A DNA stretch of 35,745 nt from Lysobacteraceae bacterium (lineage in GTDB: Bacteria; Pseudomonadota; Gammaproteobacteria; Xanthomonadales; Rhodanobacteraceae). The notes below the pieces were generated by a model. The model was not told the DNA's origin, did not search any database, and worked only from the letters and a program-made list of their open reading frames with translations. The DNA is taken from the NCBI GenBank assembly GCA_028871555.1, contig JAGWNA010000030.1, positions 1 through 35,745 on the forward strand, given 5' to 3'. Each line of letters opens with the position of its first letter. Positions within the stretch are counted from its first letter, which is position 1. Shown here in pieces: positions 1 to 9,057 of the stretch. A program made the translations under genes and the position numbers.

Positions 1-1155
1 GCCGAGATGGACTCGGTCGCCGAACGCGGCATCGCCGCGCACTGGGCCTACAAGAGCGACAGCGGCCCGGCCAACAGCGCGCAGACGCGCGCCCGCGAGT
101 GGCTGTCGTCGCTGGCCGACAGCTCGGTCAATACCGCGTCGTCGGCGGAGTTCATCGAGGCGGTGAAGATCGACCTGTTTCCGGACGAGGTCTACCTGTT
201 CACGCCGCGCGGCGACATCCTCTCGCTGCCGCGCAACGCCACCGCGCTCGACTTCGCCTATGCCGTGCACACCGATGTCGGCGATCACGCCGTCGCCGCG
301 CGGGTCGACAAGAAGCTGCTGCCGCTGCGCACGCGGCTGGAGTCCGGCCAGCTGGTCGAAATCATCACGGCGCCGTCGGCGCTGCCCAACCCGGCGTGGC
401 TGGAGTCGGTCGTCACCGGCAAGGCGCGTACCGCGATCCGCCAGTACCTGAAGCATCTGCAGCACGAGGACGCGGTCGACTTCGGCTCGCGCATGCTCGA
501 CCGTGCGCTCGGTGCGCTGGGCAGCAGCCTCGATGCCATTCCGGTGGCGGTGCTGGACCGGTTCCTCGAGGCATCCAAGCTGAAGCGGCTGGAGGAACTG
601 CTGTCCGACATCGCGCTGGGCAACCGCATGCCCGATGTGGTCGCCAGCCAGCTGCTGGCGTCGCGCGGCGCGTTGCCCGGCGACACGCCGCAGGTGCCGC
701 GGCATGTGCACGAGAAGATCCGCATCACCGGCACCGAGCGCGGAGTGTTGAGCTTCGCCAATTGCTGTCACCCGCTGCCGGGCGACGAGATCATCGGCTA
801 TCTGTCGTCAGGCAAGGGCATCGTGGTGCATCGCGAGGAATGCCCGAATGTGCTGGAGCTGCGCAAATCGCCGGAGCGCTGCGTGGCGATCGAATGGGAT
901 CGCGGCGTGCAGGGCGACTACCGCGCCGAACTGCGCATCGAGGTCATCAACCGCCCCGGCGTGCTGGCCACCGTGGCCGCCGCGATCGGCGCCGCCAACT
1001 CCAACATCGAGAATGTGGAGTATGTCGAGCGCGATGCCGCCGCCGCGACCATGCTGTTCGCGATGGAAGTGAAGAACCGCAAGCATCTGGCCGAGGTGAT
1101 CCGTCGTGTGCGTCGCACCGGCGTGGTCAGTGGCGCCTATCGCCATCCCCTGTAG
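1..1155 (+). CDS. spoT: SpoT-type bifunctional (p)ppGpp synthetase/hydrolase, C-terminal part (5' truncated)
   Basis: This is the C-terminal 384 residues of a RelA/SpoT protein; the start lies before the window. Visible first is the end of the synthetase domain (GIAAHWAYK, residues 10-18). Next come a TGS domain (about 60-123, FPDEVYLFTPRG), a helical region, and the conserved-cysteine region with NCCHPLPGDEIIG (Cys255, Cys256). An ACT domain closes the protein (about 306-380, NRPGVLATVAAAIG). The AHWAYK and NCC-PGD-IIG wording fits SpoT/Rel better than RelA. Family knowledge: SpoT makes and degrades (p)ppGpp in the stringent response, and these C-terminal domains sense ribosome, ACP or amino-acid state. 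The hydrolase HD domain is outside the window, so bifunctionality is inferred. The next gene follows 100 bp downstream on the same strand. Confidence 0.95.
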   Translation, partial: AEMDSVAERGIAAHWAYKSDSGPANSAQTRAREWLSSLADSSVNTASSAEFIEAVKIDLFPDEVYLFTPRGDILSLPRNATALDFAYAVHTDVGDHAVAARVDKKLLPLRTRLESGQLVEIITAPSALPNPAWLESVVTGKARTAIRQYLKHLQHEDAVDFGSRMLDRALGALGSSLDAIPVAVLDRFLEASKLKRLEELLSDIALGNRMPDVVASQLLASRGALPGDTPQVPRHVHEKIRITGTERGVLSFANCCHPLPGDEIIGYLSSGKGIVVHREECPNVLELRKSPERCVAIEWDRGVQGDYRAELRIEVINRPGVLATVAAAIGAANSNIENVEYVERDAAAATMLFAMEVKNRKHLAEVIRRVRRTGVVSGAYRHPL

Positions 1156-1255
1156 GCGCAAGCCTGGCTCCACGATCGCAGCGATCCGATGCAGTTGCGG
1201 GCGATGCAGCCCATTGGGCTATGCTTGCCGCGCCTTTTCGTTGCCGGCAACACGC

Positions 1256-2449
1256 ATGCCCTCCCGACTTCCCGAACCGAGCGCCGACGAGCGCGCGCAT
1301 TCCGACCGCCTGCTGCAACTTCTTCGCGAACTGATTGCCGCGCACGGGCCGCTGCCATTCGCGCAATACATGGAGCGTTGCCTGTACGCGCCGGGGCTGG
1401 GCTATTACAGCGCGGGCAAGACCAAGTTCGGCGCCGCCGGCGATTTCGTCACGGCGCCGGAGTTGGGCGAACTGTTCGCGCGTTGCGTGGCCAACGTGAT
1501 GCAGCCGGTGCTGGCCGTGCTGGGCGAGCAGGCGGATGTGTTCGAACTCGGCGGCGGCAGCGGTGCGTTTGCCGAGGCGGCGCTGCGTGCGCTGGGCGCC
1601 GGCGGCACGCTGCCGCGGCAGTACCTGATCCTGGAACCCAGCGCCGACCTGCGCGAGCGCCAGCGCGGGCGGCTGCGGGCGAATCTGCCGGCCGAACTGC
1701 ATGCGCGCGTACGCTGGCTGGAGCGCCCGCCCGGGCAGGAGTGGCACGGCGTGCTGTTCGCCAACGAAGTGATCGATGCGCTGCCGACGACGCGCTTTTG
1801 CGTGCACGCCGGCGAAATCCATGAAGAGCACGTCATGCTGGACGGCGAAGGCCGCCTGCGTCGCGTCGATCGGCCGGCCGATGCCCTGACCGCCGGCGCC
1901 GTGCGCCACGTCGAGCGCGATCTGGGCGCCGGGTTCGCCGACGGCTACCGTTCGGAGATCCTGCCGCAGCTGCCGTACTGGATCCAGGCGGTGGCCGGAT
2001 CGCTCAGCGCCGGATTGATGCTGTTCGTCGACTACGGCTACGTGCGCCGCGAGTTCTATCTGCCCGAGCGCGACGACGGCACGCTGATGGCGCATTACCG
2101 GCATCACGCGCACAACGATCCGTTGTTCCTGCCAGGCCTGAACGACCTCACCGCCTCGGTCGATTTCACCGCGCTGGCCGAAGCCGGCAACAGTGCCGGT
2201 TTCAACGTGGCGGCCTATCTGCCGCAGGCGCAGTTCCTGATCGGCGCCGGCCTGCAGGAGGTGTTCGAACAGGTGCAGGCGCGAGCCGCCGACGAACACG
2301 CCCGCTACCGGCTGGCGCAGCAGGTGAAAAAGCTGATGCTGCCCGACCAGATGGGCGAACGGTTCCAGGCCATGCTGTTTGTCCGCGGCCTCGACGCATT
2401 GCCCTTGCCGGCCGAACTGCTGGCTGCCGACCAGGGCGGCCGGCTGTGA
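1256..2449 (+). CDS. MidA-like class I SAM-dependent methyltransferase (DUF185/COG1565)
   Basis: A 397-residue cytoplasmic protein. The N-terminal part has the family signature YAPGLGYYSAG..KFGAAGDFVTAPEL (about residues 44-70). A Rossmann SAM-binding motif ELGGGSGAF follows at 97-105, with FANEVIDALPTTRF further on. Mitochondrial members (NDUFAF7/MidA) methylate an arginine of a complex I subunit; the bacterial substrate is not established, so the target here is unknown. I chose the ATG at 1256 because the protein then begins directly before the conserved helix; the open frame extends upstream into spoT but without family-like sequence. It lies 100 bp after spoT in the same direction and converges with cca. 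Confidence 0.88.
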   Translation: MPSRLPEPSADERAHSDRLLQLLRELIAAHGPLPFAQYMERCLYAPGLGYYSAGKTKFGAAGDFVTAPELGELFARCVANVMQPVLAVLGEQADVFELGGGSGAFAEAALRALGAGGTLPRQYLILEPSADLRERQRGRLRANLPAELHARVRWLERPPGQEWHGVLFANEVIDALPTTRFCVHAGEIHEEHVMLDGEGRLRRVDRPADALTAGAVRHVERDLGAGFADGYRSEILPQLPYWIQAVAGSLSAGLMLFVDYGYVRREFYLPERDDGTLMAHYRHHAHNDPLFLPGLNDLTASVDFTALAEAGNSAGFNVAAYLPQAQFLIGAGLQEVFEQVQARAADEHARYRLAQQVKKLMLPDQMGERFQAMLFVRGLDALPLPAELLAADQGGRL

Positions 2450-2465
2450 TCGAGCGACGACGGTT

Positions 2466-2483
2466 CAGCCGTCCGGACGGCTG
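2466..2483. repeat. 18-bp perfect palindrome between convergent midA-like gene and cca
   Basis: CAGCCGTCCGGACGGCTG reads the same on both strands and lies in the 89-bp gap between the two stop codons. RNA from either strand could fold it into a GC-rich stem. There is no T-run on either side, so it is not a classical intrinsic terminator. It may act as an mRNA 3'-end stem or as part of a factor-dependent terminator. Confidence 0.5.
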
Positions 2484-2538
2484 CGATGGCATGGTGCCGG
2501 CGCTGCTGGCGGACACGCCACCGACCAGCGGCCGAAAG

Positions 2539-3786
2539 TCAGGTGTTCGGCCGATCAGGTGAATATCGGGATTTCAGCGCCCCGATCGCGTCGATCCTGG
2601 CTCGCTCCATCGCCTTGCCGATCGCCGGTCCCGACAAGCCCTGCTCGACAAAGCTGCCGGCGTCGACCGCCGTTGCCGCCTCGCGCGCCTCGCGCAGGTA
2701 GGTGGCCTGTGGGTAGGCATCGTGTTCATGGCCCAGCCGACCGCGCTTGTCTGCCTCGCAGGCGGCGAGAAAGATTTCCAGCCGCGCGGGGCGGCGCAAC
2801 GCGTCCAGCGAACCGAGCAGCTTCAGCGCGGTGGCCGGCTTCAGCTCGAAAGCGCGATGCGCGTTCAGATGCTCGCGGCATACGATCTCGGCCAGCGTGG
2901 CGTGTTCGGTCGGCACCTTCAGGCGCGCCGCCAACACCCGCAGCGGCGTCACCCCGCGCTGCTCGTGGCCGATATGTCGCGGCCATTCACGGGCCGGTGT
3001 GAGCGCCTTGCCGAGGTCGTGCACCAGTGCGCAGAAACCGACTGCGTCGTCGCCCGGCGCGATGCGCGCGGCCGTGTCCAGCACCATTTCCAGATGCACG
3101 CCGGTGTCGATCTCCGGGTGGAACTCGGCCCGTTGCGGCACGCCGTACAACGCATCGACCTCGGGAAACAGCACCGCGAGCGCGCCGCATTCGCGCAGCG
3201 CGCGCAGGAATGCCGAGGGCTGCGCTTCGCCCAGCGCCTTGCGGGTTTCCGCCCACACGCGTTCGGGCACCAGATGGTCGACCTCGCCATCGCGCACCAT
3301 CTGCCGCATCAGCGCCATGGTTTCCCCGGCGACGGTGAAGCCCAGCGGCGCGAAGCGCGCGGCGAAACGGGCCACCCGCAGCACCCGCACCGGGTCTTCG
3401 ACGAAGGCCGGCGAGACGTGCCGCAGCACCCGCGCCGCGATGTCGCGCACGCCGTGATACGGATCGGTCAGCGTGCCATGCTCGTCCTGGGCGATCGCAT
3501 TGATGGTGAGGTCGCGTCGCGCCAGATCCGCCTCCAGCGTGACCGTGGCGTCGGCCTGGAACACGAAACCGTGATAGCCGCGCCCGGTCTTGCGCTCGGT
3601 GCGTGCCAGCGCGTATTCCTCGCCCGTCTGCGGGTGCAGGAACACCGGAAAATCCTTGCCCACCGGCTTGTAGCCCAGTGCCAGCAGGTCATCGGGCGTC
3701 GCACCGACCACCACGTGATCGCGGTCGGTCACCGGCCGCTGCAGCAGTTTGTCGCGGACCGCGCCGCCGACCAGATAGATGTGCAT
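2539..3786 (-). CDS. cca: Multifunctional CCA-adding tRNA nucleotidyltransferase with HD phosphohydrolase domain
   Basis: A 415-residue protein that adds or repairs the 3'-CCA of tRNAs. The N-terminus has the class II nucleotidyltransferase signature VGGAVRD (6-12) and catalytic aspartates Asp21 and Asp23 in [11 protein letters not shown] flexible-loop/basic motif [10 protein letters not shown] follows (90-99). The C-terminal half carries an HD domain (VHDLGK, His256-Asp257), the mark of the gammaproteobacterial multifunctional Cca with phosphatase/phosphodiesterase activity. Length matches E. coli Cca (about 412). The ATG at 3786 aligns with the E. coli N-terminus ([12 protein letters not shown]). 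The frame stays open upstream but the extra residues are not family-like. The gene converges with the MidA-like gene. Confidence 0.96.
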   Translation of the reverse strand: MHIYLVGGAVRDKLLQRPVTDRDHVVVGATPDDLLALGYKPVGKDFPVFLHPQTGEEYALARTERKTGRGYHGFVFQADATVTLEADLARRDLTINAIAQDEHGTLTDPYHGVRDIAARVLRHVSPAFVEDPVRVLRVARFAARFAPLGFTVAGETMALMRQMVRDGEVDHLVPERVWAETRKALGEAQPSAFLRALRECGALAVLFPEVDALYGVPQRAEFHPEIDTGVHLEMVLDTAARIAPGDDAVGFCALVHDLGKALTPAREWPRHIGHEQRGVTPLRVLAARLKVPTEHATLAEIVCREHLNAHRAFELKPATALKLLGSLDALRRPARLEIFLAACEADKRGRLGHEHDAYPQATYLREAREAATAVDAGSFVEQGLSGPAIGKAMERARIDAIGALKSRYSPDRPNT

Positions 3787-3890
3787 GCGGCGATTCTGCC
3801 ATGCGGGCTGCGTGATCGGCTGGATCTGCGCGAAACGGCATTTGTGCGGGTGACGCGCAGCTCGCGCCGGCAAAAGCCGCGTCGTGCCGG

Positions 3891-3923
3891 CAAAAAAAGC
3901 GGGCCGTGACGTCACGGCCCGCT
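3891..3923 (-). terminator. Intrinsic terminator of the secreted-protein gene
   Basis: A perfect 26-bp palindrome (3898-3923, arms AGCGGGCCGTGAC / GTCACGGCCCGCT) is followed on the minus strand by seven T (3891-3897). It starts 36 bp past the stop of the gene ending at 3959. It should end that transcript before cca and so insulate cca from it. Confidence 0.9.
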
Positions 3924-3958
3924 GTACATCGATCAAGCATGGAAGGTGCGGATTTGCC

Positions 3959-5557
3959 TCACTGGCAACCGGGGAACTTGAACGACCCGATGCGCGTGTT
4001 CCAGTTGAACGAGCCGGTGGTCTGCAGATACTCGGTGGTGTACCAGAACGTGCAGTCGTCGACCGGATCGACGGTCATCGCGCTGTAGTCGCCCCAGCGC
4101 GACAGGCGGTTGCCGCTCTGCGAACCGAGGCCCTCGATGATGCTGCTCTCGGCCTGCATCGTGCTCAGCGGGTCGCCCGCCAGGCGTCCGGTATAACGGA
4201 CCGCCGGATGGATGGAGCTGCTGGACACGCTGTAGCCCAGCGCCATGTCGCCCAACTTGTCCATCGCCACCGAGCCCATCCAGCGGTAATTGCTGTCCGG
4301 CGCGAAGGTGGACTGCTGATACACCACCGGCGTGCTGCCCGGGCTGCGGATCTCGTACCAGCGCACCCCGCTGTACGGGTTCTTGCGCGAGGTGCCGACC
4401 TTCACCGAGTGGCTGACCACCAGCGATTCGTGATCGCCGAAGTTGCGGTAGGCCAGGCGGAACATCAGGCGGTCGGCCAGCGAGTCGAGCTGCTGGCGGG
4501 TGCCGGTCTGCGGGATGCAGGTGCCGCCGCCGCATGCCGCCGCAAACGAGGCCACCGGGATGCTGATCGGCCCGGTCAGCGTGGTGTTGGCGATGTTGGC
4601 CCAATCGACGTGGAAGCGCCACAGGTTCAGCGCGTTGCTGGTGAAGTTCAGCATGTAGTTCGGCGACCCGGCCGGCGGTGCGGTGGCGCCGTCGAGATCC
4701 GCCGGCAGCACGCCGCCGTAGCTGGTGGACAGCTGGAAGCACTGCTGCGTGGCGGCGGCGCCGCTCAGCATGGCATTGCGGTCGTAGGCGCAGAGCTTGG
4801 CGCCGGCGAACGTGTTGCCGTTGAACATGTTGAACGTTTCGTAATACGCATCCGGCCACACGCCCATCTTCGGGTAGTCAGGGAAGACGCTGCCGTACGG
4901 GAACGCATAGCGGTACCAGGTGCCGGTGGCATCGCTGGTCGCCGATACCGCCACGCACTGGAAGTACGGCGCCGCGGTCACCGCGAACTGCGAGACGACC
5001 CAGCGGTTGGCGGCCTTGTCGTAGACCACCACCGCGTCGCCGTCGTTGTCGGCTTCGCACGGGCCGCCGAAACCGGCCCACAGCGTATTGCTGGGCACCG
5101 GACCGTAAACCACCGCCTTGGTGGCCTTGTCGAACACCGCGAAAGCGGTATTGACGATCTGCAGATACTGGGTGGCGCCCACCGCGCCGTTGGTGTCCGG
5201 CGGCGCGCTGTTGACGGTGAACGTGCCCTGCGGACCGCTGAACCCCTGGCCCACGCCGTCGAAGCCGGCACCGAGCGCGGGCGCGAAGCTGCCGTTGACG
5301 GCGGTCTGCAAAGCCCCGTCACCCTGGTTGCCCGGGGCGCTGATGAACGGCAGTGGATGGGCCGGATGCGCATGCGAGTTCTTGATGAAATCGTCAGGTC
5401 GCGGCATCACGCCGCGCAGCGAAGGCAGCTTGTCGTGCTGCGCGGCCGGCGTGACTTCGGGCGATCGGACCGTGGCGGCGTGAGCGGTGCCGATGGCGAT
5501 CAGGCTGATGGCAATGCCGATGGCGGCGCCAGTGCCCGCCTTCTTGAAAGATGTCAT
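3959..5557 (-). CDS. Exported protein of unknown function, possible beta-propeller-like fold
   Basis: A 532-residue protein with a Sec signal peptide (about 1-27, positive MTSFKK, hydrophobic core, AHA cleavage region). The mature part has no membrane segment. It contains [18 protein letters not shown] (about 119-136), an acidic stretch [14 protein letters not shown] that looks blade- or calcium-loop-like, [20 protein letters not shown], and a terminal block [19 protein letters not shown] with a final Cys-Gln. These short beta-rich repeats suggest a propeller or sialidase-like fold, which is inference only. I recognise no catalytic motif. The start is supported by a strong ribosome-binding site (GGAGGGG, five bases before the ATG). 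It has its own terminator and a 260-bp upstream gap, so it is probably a single-gene unit. Confidence 0.85.
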   Translation of the reverse strand: MTSFKKAGTGAAIGIAISLIAIGTAHAATVRSPEVTPAAQHDKLPSLRGVMPRPDDFIKNSHAHPAHPLPFISAPGNQGDGALQTAVNGSFAPALGAGFDGVGQGFSGPQGTFTVNSAPPDTNGAVGATQYLQIVNTAFAVFDKATKAVVYGPVPSNTLWAGFGGPCEADNDGDAVVVYDKAANRWVVSQFAVTAAPYFQCVAVSATSDATGTWYRYAFPYGSVFPDYPKMGVWPDAYYETFNMFNGNTFAGAKLCAYDRNAMLSGAAATQQCFQLSTSYGGVLPADLDGATAPPAGSPNYMLNFTSNALNLWRFHVDWANIANTTLTGPISIPVASFAAACGGGTCIPQTGTRQQLDSLADRLMFRLAYRNFGDHESLVVSHSVKVGTSRKNPYSGVRWYEIRSPGSTPVVYQQSTFAPDSNYRWMGSVAMDKLGDMALGYSVSSSSIHPAVRYTGRLAGDPLSTMQAESSIIEGLGSQSGNRLSRWGDYSAMTVDPVDDCTFWYTTEYLQTTGSFNWNTRIGSFKFPGCQ

Positions 5558-5817
5558 GTAATCCCCTCCAGCAAAGAGTGCGAAACCGACGATTGGTCGG
5601 ACTGGATATGTGGCGCACATGGCAGCGGGCAGGGTGCAACAGGCATACTCCACCCGGATTGCCGTGTCGCGACGTGACGCCCCTTCAGTCACGCCCCCCT
5701 CGACGACAGGGAGGCGGATCCTATACCACAAAACACGGGCGATGCGCAGATGCGGCGGCGGGCGATATCCGGCAGTGTGAACATGCGGGGTGCGGATCGC
5801 CCAGATTGTGACGCCGG

Positions 5818-6756
5818 CTACCGTCGCGCCGCCCGCACCCCGTCCAGCCGCCGCTGCCGCGGCGAGCCGCCGAGCAGGCGCGGCAGCCATGCGGTGAACG
5901 GTTGCGGCACGATGTCGAGCGCGGCATAGCCGTCGGTCTCGCCGACCGAGTCGGTGTGCAGTGAGCGGAAGTTGTCGAGCGAGAACGGTTTGCCGGGCAG
6001 CAGGCCGGCGACCTGCGCCTGCAGTCGGCCAAGGCTGTCCGGCAGCGGGATGATCGGCGTGCGCAGGCCGGCCGTATCGCGGATCCGGCGCACGATCTGG
6101 CCCAGGGTGAGCACTTCGGGGCCGTACAGCTCGAAGCTGCGTCGCAGGCCGAGTCTTTCGCTGCCGGCACAGCGGGCGATCGCCTCGGCCACGTCGCCGA
6201 CGAAAGTGGGTGCCATCCGCGCGTTGGCGCGTGCCAGCGGCAGCATCGGCATGCGCCGCAGCAATGCGGCAAACCGGCTGACCAGTCCATCGCCCTCGCC
6301 GAAGATCACGCTGGGCTGGTAGATCGTCCAGTCCAGCGAGGATGCCTTGACCAGGGCGTCCGCCTCGCCGCGGGTCTTGAGATACTGCGACAGCCCCGCA
6401 CCGGCCTTCAGCGAACTCATCTGATGCAGGCGGCTGACCCCGCCGGCGTGGCAGGCGGCGATCACGCGGCGGGTCAGTTCCACGTGCGCACGCTGGAAGG
6501 TGTGGCGACCTTGCATATTGAGGATGCCGATCAGGTTGATCACCGCGTCGGCGCCGGCGAACGCCCGACGCAGCACCTCGTCGTCATAGACATCGGCGCT
6601 GCGCACGTCGACCCCGGGCAGCACGCCGAGCGCGCGATGCTGCTCGCGGTTGCGGCTGAGCAGCGCGATGCGGTGGCCGTCGGCAGCCAGTCGCGGTACC
6701 AGATGGCTGCCGACGAAGCCGGTGCCGCCGAGAATGACCAGCTGCTGTGCGGCCAT
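5818..6756 (-). CDS. NAD(P)-binding epimerase-like protein, complex I NDUFA9 subunit family
   Basis: A 312-residue atypical short-chain dehydrogenase. The N-terminal nucleotide-binding motif is VILGGTGFVGSHL (residues 6-18). It is followed by DAVINLIGIL, by YLKTRGEADALVKAS with a YxxxK-like tyrosine replaced by the family's T-R-G-E-A-D pattern, and by TIYQPSVIFGEGD. This pattern is that of the NDUFA9-like/ycf39-like group, which binds NAD(P)H and whose bacterial substrate is generally unknown. The start ATG lies only 5 bp after the slt stop, so the two are very probably co-transcribed and perhaps translationally coupled. Confidence 0.85.
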   Translation of the reverse strand: MAAQQLVILGGTGFVGSHLVPRLAADGHRIALLSRNREQHRALGVLPGVDVRSADVYDDEVLRRAFAGADAVINLIGILNMQGRHTFQRAHVELTRRVIAACHAGGVSRLHQMSSLKAGAGLSQYLKTRGEADALVKASSLDWTIYQPSVIFGEGDGLVSRFAALLRRMPMLPLARANARMAPTFVGDVAEAIARCAGSERLGLRRSFELYGPEVLTLGQIVRRIRDTAGLRTPIIPLPDSLGRLQAQVAGLLPGKPFSLDNFRSLHTDSVGETDGYAALDIVPQPFTAWLPRLLGGSPRQRRLDGVRAARR

Positions 6757-6761
6757 GGGGA

Positions 6762-8861
6762 TCAGTCCTTGCGGGTTTCGGATCCGGGGTGCTGCGGCAA
6801 TGCCGCCGCCGGGGTGGCAGGTGCGCTGGCCGCCACGCTCGCCGGGCAGACGATCGACTTGCGTGCGGTCGATGCGTTGGGCAGTGCATACGGCTGGCCG
6901 ACCGCGTTCATGCGGCTGACCATGGGCACGGCCTTGCCGTTGAGGCGCCAGTCGTAGATCACGCTGAAGGCCATCACCCGCGCCACGTATTCGCGGGTTT
7001 CCTTGAATGGGATGGTGGCGATGAACAGGTCCGGTGCCAGGGTGCCGCGCGCCGCCAGCCATTGGCCGACATTGTCCGGTCCGGCATTGTAGGCGGCGCT
7101 GGCCAGCCACGGTGCGCCGTTGAAACGTGCGGCCATCTGCGCCAGGTAGCGCGTGCCCAGTTCGATGTTGACCGCCGGGTCGTACAGCGTGTTGCCGCCG
7201 TTCCAGTCCAGGCCATTGCGCCTGGCCACCTGCGCGGCGGTTTCGGGTACCAGCTGCATCAGGCCGCGTGCATCGGCACTGGAGTGCGCATCGATCATCC
7301 AGGCGCTTTCGGCACGCAGGATGCCGTAGGCCCACGCCGGGTCGATGCCGGCCTGCTCGGCCTGCGCCACCAGGCCAATCCGGCTGGCCAGCGGGAAGCG
7401 AAGGTCGTACAGCCGCAGGGCCTCGCCCTCGGTCAGCGTGAATACGGCCCGATCGTACCAGCCGTGGCGATTGGCCAGATCGGCCGCCAGCCGCAGCGTG
7501 GCCGGATCGGCGTCCTGCAACGCACGTGCCCACTCGCGCCGGGCCAGTACGGGCAGGTCGACCGCATACAGTTCGAACGCACGCAGCAGGCCGGGCCGAT
7601 CAAGCAGGGCCTGCTCATGCTGCGGGTCGCCGGCCAGTTGCAGCGGGCAGATCGCATACGGCCGATCGAGCCGGTCGGCGGCGAGAAAACCGAAGAAGGT
7701 GGGCTCTCGCGCCAGCATGGCGAACTGCTGCTGCGCCTGGTCATGACGGCCCAGCGCGGCCAGCGCGCGGGCACGGAAATAACGCCACTCGTCGTCCTGC
7801 CGGCGGGCGTCGGGCAGCGCCTTGATCGCGGCCAGCACGGTAGGCCAGTCCTGTCGCGCCAGCGCCACGCGCGCGCGCCATTCCCGGGTAGCGTCGGTTT
7901 GCGCGGCAGCAGGCAGCGCGATCAGTCGTGCCAGCGCATCGTCCTTGAAATCGGTGGCACGGAACAACGCCAGCGCCGACAGGATGCGGTTGCGCTGCGC
8001 CTCGCCGAAAGTGAACCGTGGCTGCAGTTGCTGCCACGCCTTGTCGGCATCGTCGGACTGCCGCCGCGCCAGCCGGATCAGCGCCAGCGCGACGGCTTGC
8101 CGCTGATGCACGCCATCGGTCCAGCTCGTCGCCGCCGCCACGGCAGCGGCCGGATCGCGCAGCGCCAGCACAAGTTGCTGCGCGGCGGCGCGGCCGTCCG
8201 GCGGCAACCAGCCGGCCAGGCCGGCGATGGTGGCGGCCTGGCCGGCGTCGGCGGCGCGGTCGATGCGCGACCATAGCCGGCGGTCGGTCAGCAGGCCTTG
8301 AGCGTGGGCCGCGTTCAACACTGGAGTGCACGCATCGGGCAGGCTGGACCGGTTCCACAAGGGGGCCAGATCCTTGTCGAAATCCAGCGCGCCACCCTGT
8401 GCCAATCGCGCCTGCAGTGCATCGCAGGCGAGCGTGTCGCCGAGACCGGGCTGGTACAACGCCAGGAAATCCTTCCAGTCCTGGCGGCGTGCCAGTTCCA
8501 GCAGGAAGTCGTGGCGCAGTTCGTCGGCCGGAATCCAGTCCGGGTACCGCTTCAGATACGCCGTCACCGTGGCCAGGCCGATCCGCCCGATGTCATGCTC
8601 CAGCGCCGCCGCTGGCAGATACGGGTACAGCGGATAGTGGCGAAGGCGTTCGGCCAGATGGCGCCAGTCATTGCCGCCCTGCCGCGCGGCGGCGTAGGCC
8701 TGCTTGAACGCCGCACGCCGGGCGGTGGAAGGCACGGCAGCCTGCCGGACTTCGCCCGGCCGGCTGCCAGCGGCACGCGCCGCCGATGCGGCCAGCAGCC
8801 AGCCGGTTGCCAGCAGCAGCGAAAGCAGGCGGATGTGTCGCAGCAGGGCAGGGACAGACAT
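6762..8861 (-). CDS. slt: Soluble lytic murein transglycosylase (Slt70-like)
   Basis: A 699-residue periplasmic enzyme that cleaves the MurNAc-GlcNAc bond of peptidoglycan to form 1,6-anhydro-muropeptides. It has a signal peptide (about 1-30, ending ASAARA) and a long alpha-helical superhelix (about 40-490). The C-terminal catalytic domain has ILRAESAW with the likely catalytic Glu518, GLMQLVP and AAYNAGP, all hallmarks of family 1 lytic transglycosylases. I chose the ATG at 8861 because the signal peptide begins there; an in-frame TTG lies 14 codons upstream. It is the first gene of a pair with the NDUFA9-like gene. Its leader can fold into a two-part stem (8885-8925). Confidence 0.94.
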   Translation of the reverse strand: MSVPALLRHIRLLSLLLATGWLLAASAARAAGSRPGEVRQAAVPSTARRAAFKQAYAAARQGGNDWRHLAERLRHYPLYPYLPAAALEHDIGRIGLATVTAYLKRYPDWIPADELRHDFLLELARRQDWKDFLALYQPGLGDTLACDALQARLAQGGALDFDKDLAPLWNRSSLPDACTPVLNAAHAQGLLTDRRLWSRIDRAADAGQAATIAGLAGWLPPDGRAAAQQLVLALRDPAAAVAAATSWTDGVHQRQAVALALIRLARRQSDDADKAWQQLQPRFTFGEAQRNRILSALALFRATDFKDDALARLIALPAAAQTDATREWRARVALARQDWPTVLAAIKALPDARRQDDEWRYFRARALAALGRHDQAQQQFAMLAREPTFFGFLAADRLDRPYAICPLQLAGDPQHEQALLDRPGLLRAFELYAVDLPVLARREWARALQDADPATLRLAADLANRHGWYDRAVFTLTEGEALRLYDLRFPLASRIGLVAQAEQAGIDPAWAYGILRAESAWMIDAHSSADARGLMQLVPETAAQVARRNGLDWNGGNTLYDPAVNIELGTRYLAQMAARFNGAPWLASAAYNAGPDNVGQWLAARGTLAPDLFIATIPFKETREYVARVMAFSVIYDWRLNGKAVPMVSRMNAVGQPYALPNASTARKSIVCPASVAASAPATPAAALPQHPGSETRKD

Positions 8862-8884
8862 GGATGATCCGGCGGTGAATCTGG

Positions 8885-8925
8885 CTGGGAGCTTGCCGTC
8901 CAATCAGAGTTCGACGGACTCCCAG
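8885..8925 (-). promoter_or_regulatory. Two-segment stem-loop in the slt 5' leader
   Basis: The outer arms CTGGGAG (8885-8891) and CTCCCAG (8919-8925) and the inner arms CCGTC (8896-8900) and GACGG (8913-8917) pair perfectly, with a small internal bulge and a 12-base loop. It lies 24 bases upstream of the slt start. No T-run follows, so it is not a terminator; it might affect mRNA stability or translation. Confidence 0.4.
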
Positions 8926-9057
8926 TGTAGTCCATGGCCATGTGTCGGCCGCATCCACGCGCAGCGGGTATCGATACGCCTGCAGGCAGTCCGGCCGGCC
9001 GAATTCCGGCAGGCTGCTAGACTGGCAAGATCATTCTTCGACATTTACCGGAGCGGT

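Noticed and set aside
3884..5677. 597-codon plus-strand open frame opposite the secreted protein
   Set aside because: It has no signal or domain, while the minus-strand frame has a signal peptide, a strong ribosome-binding site and a terminator.
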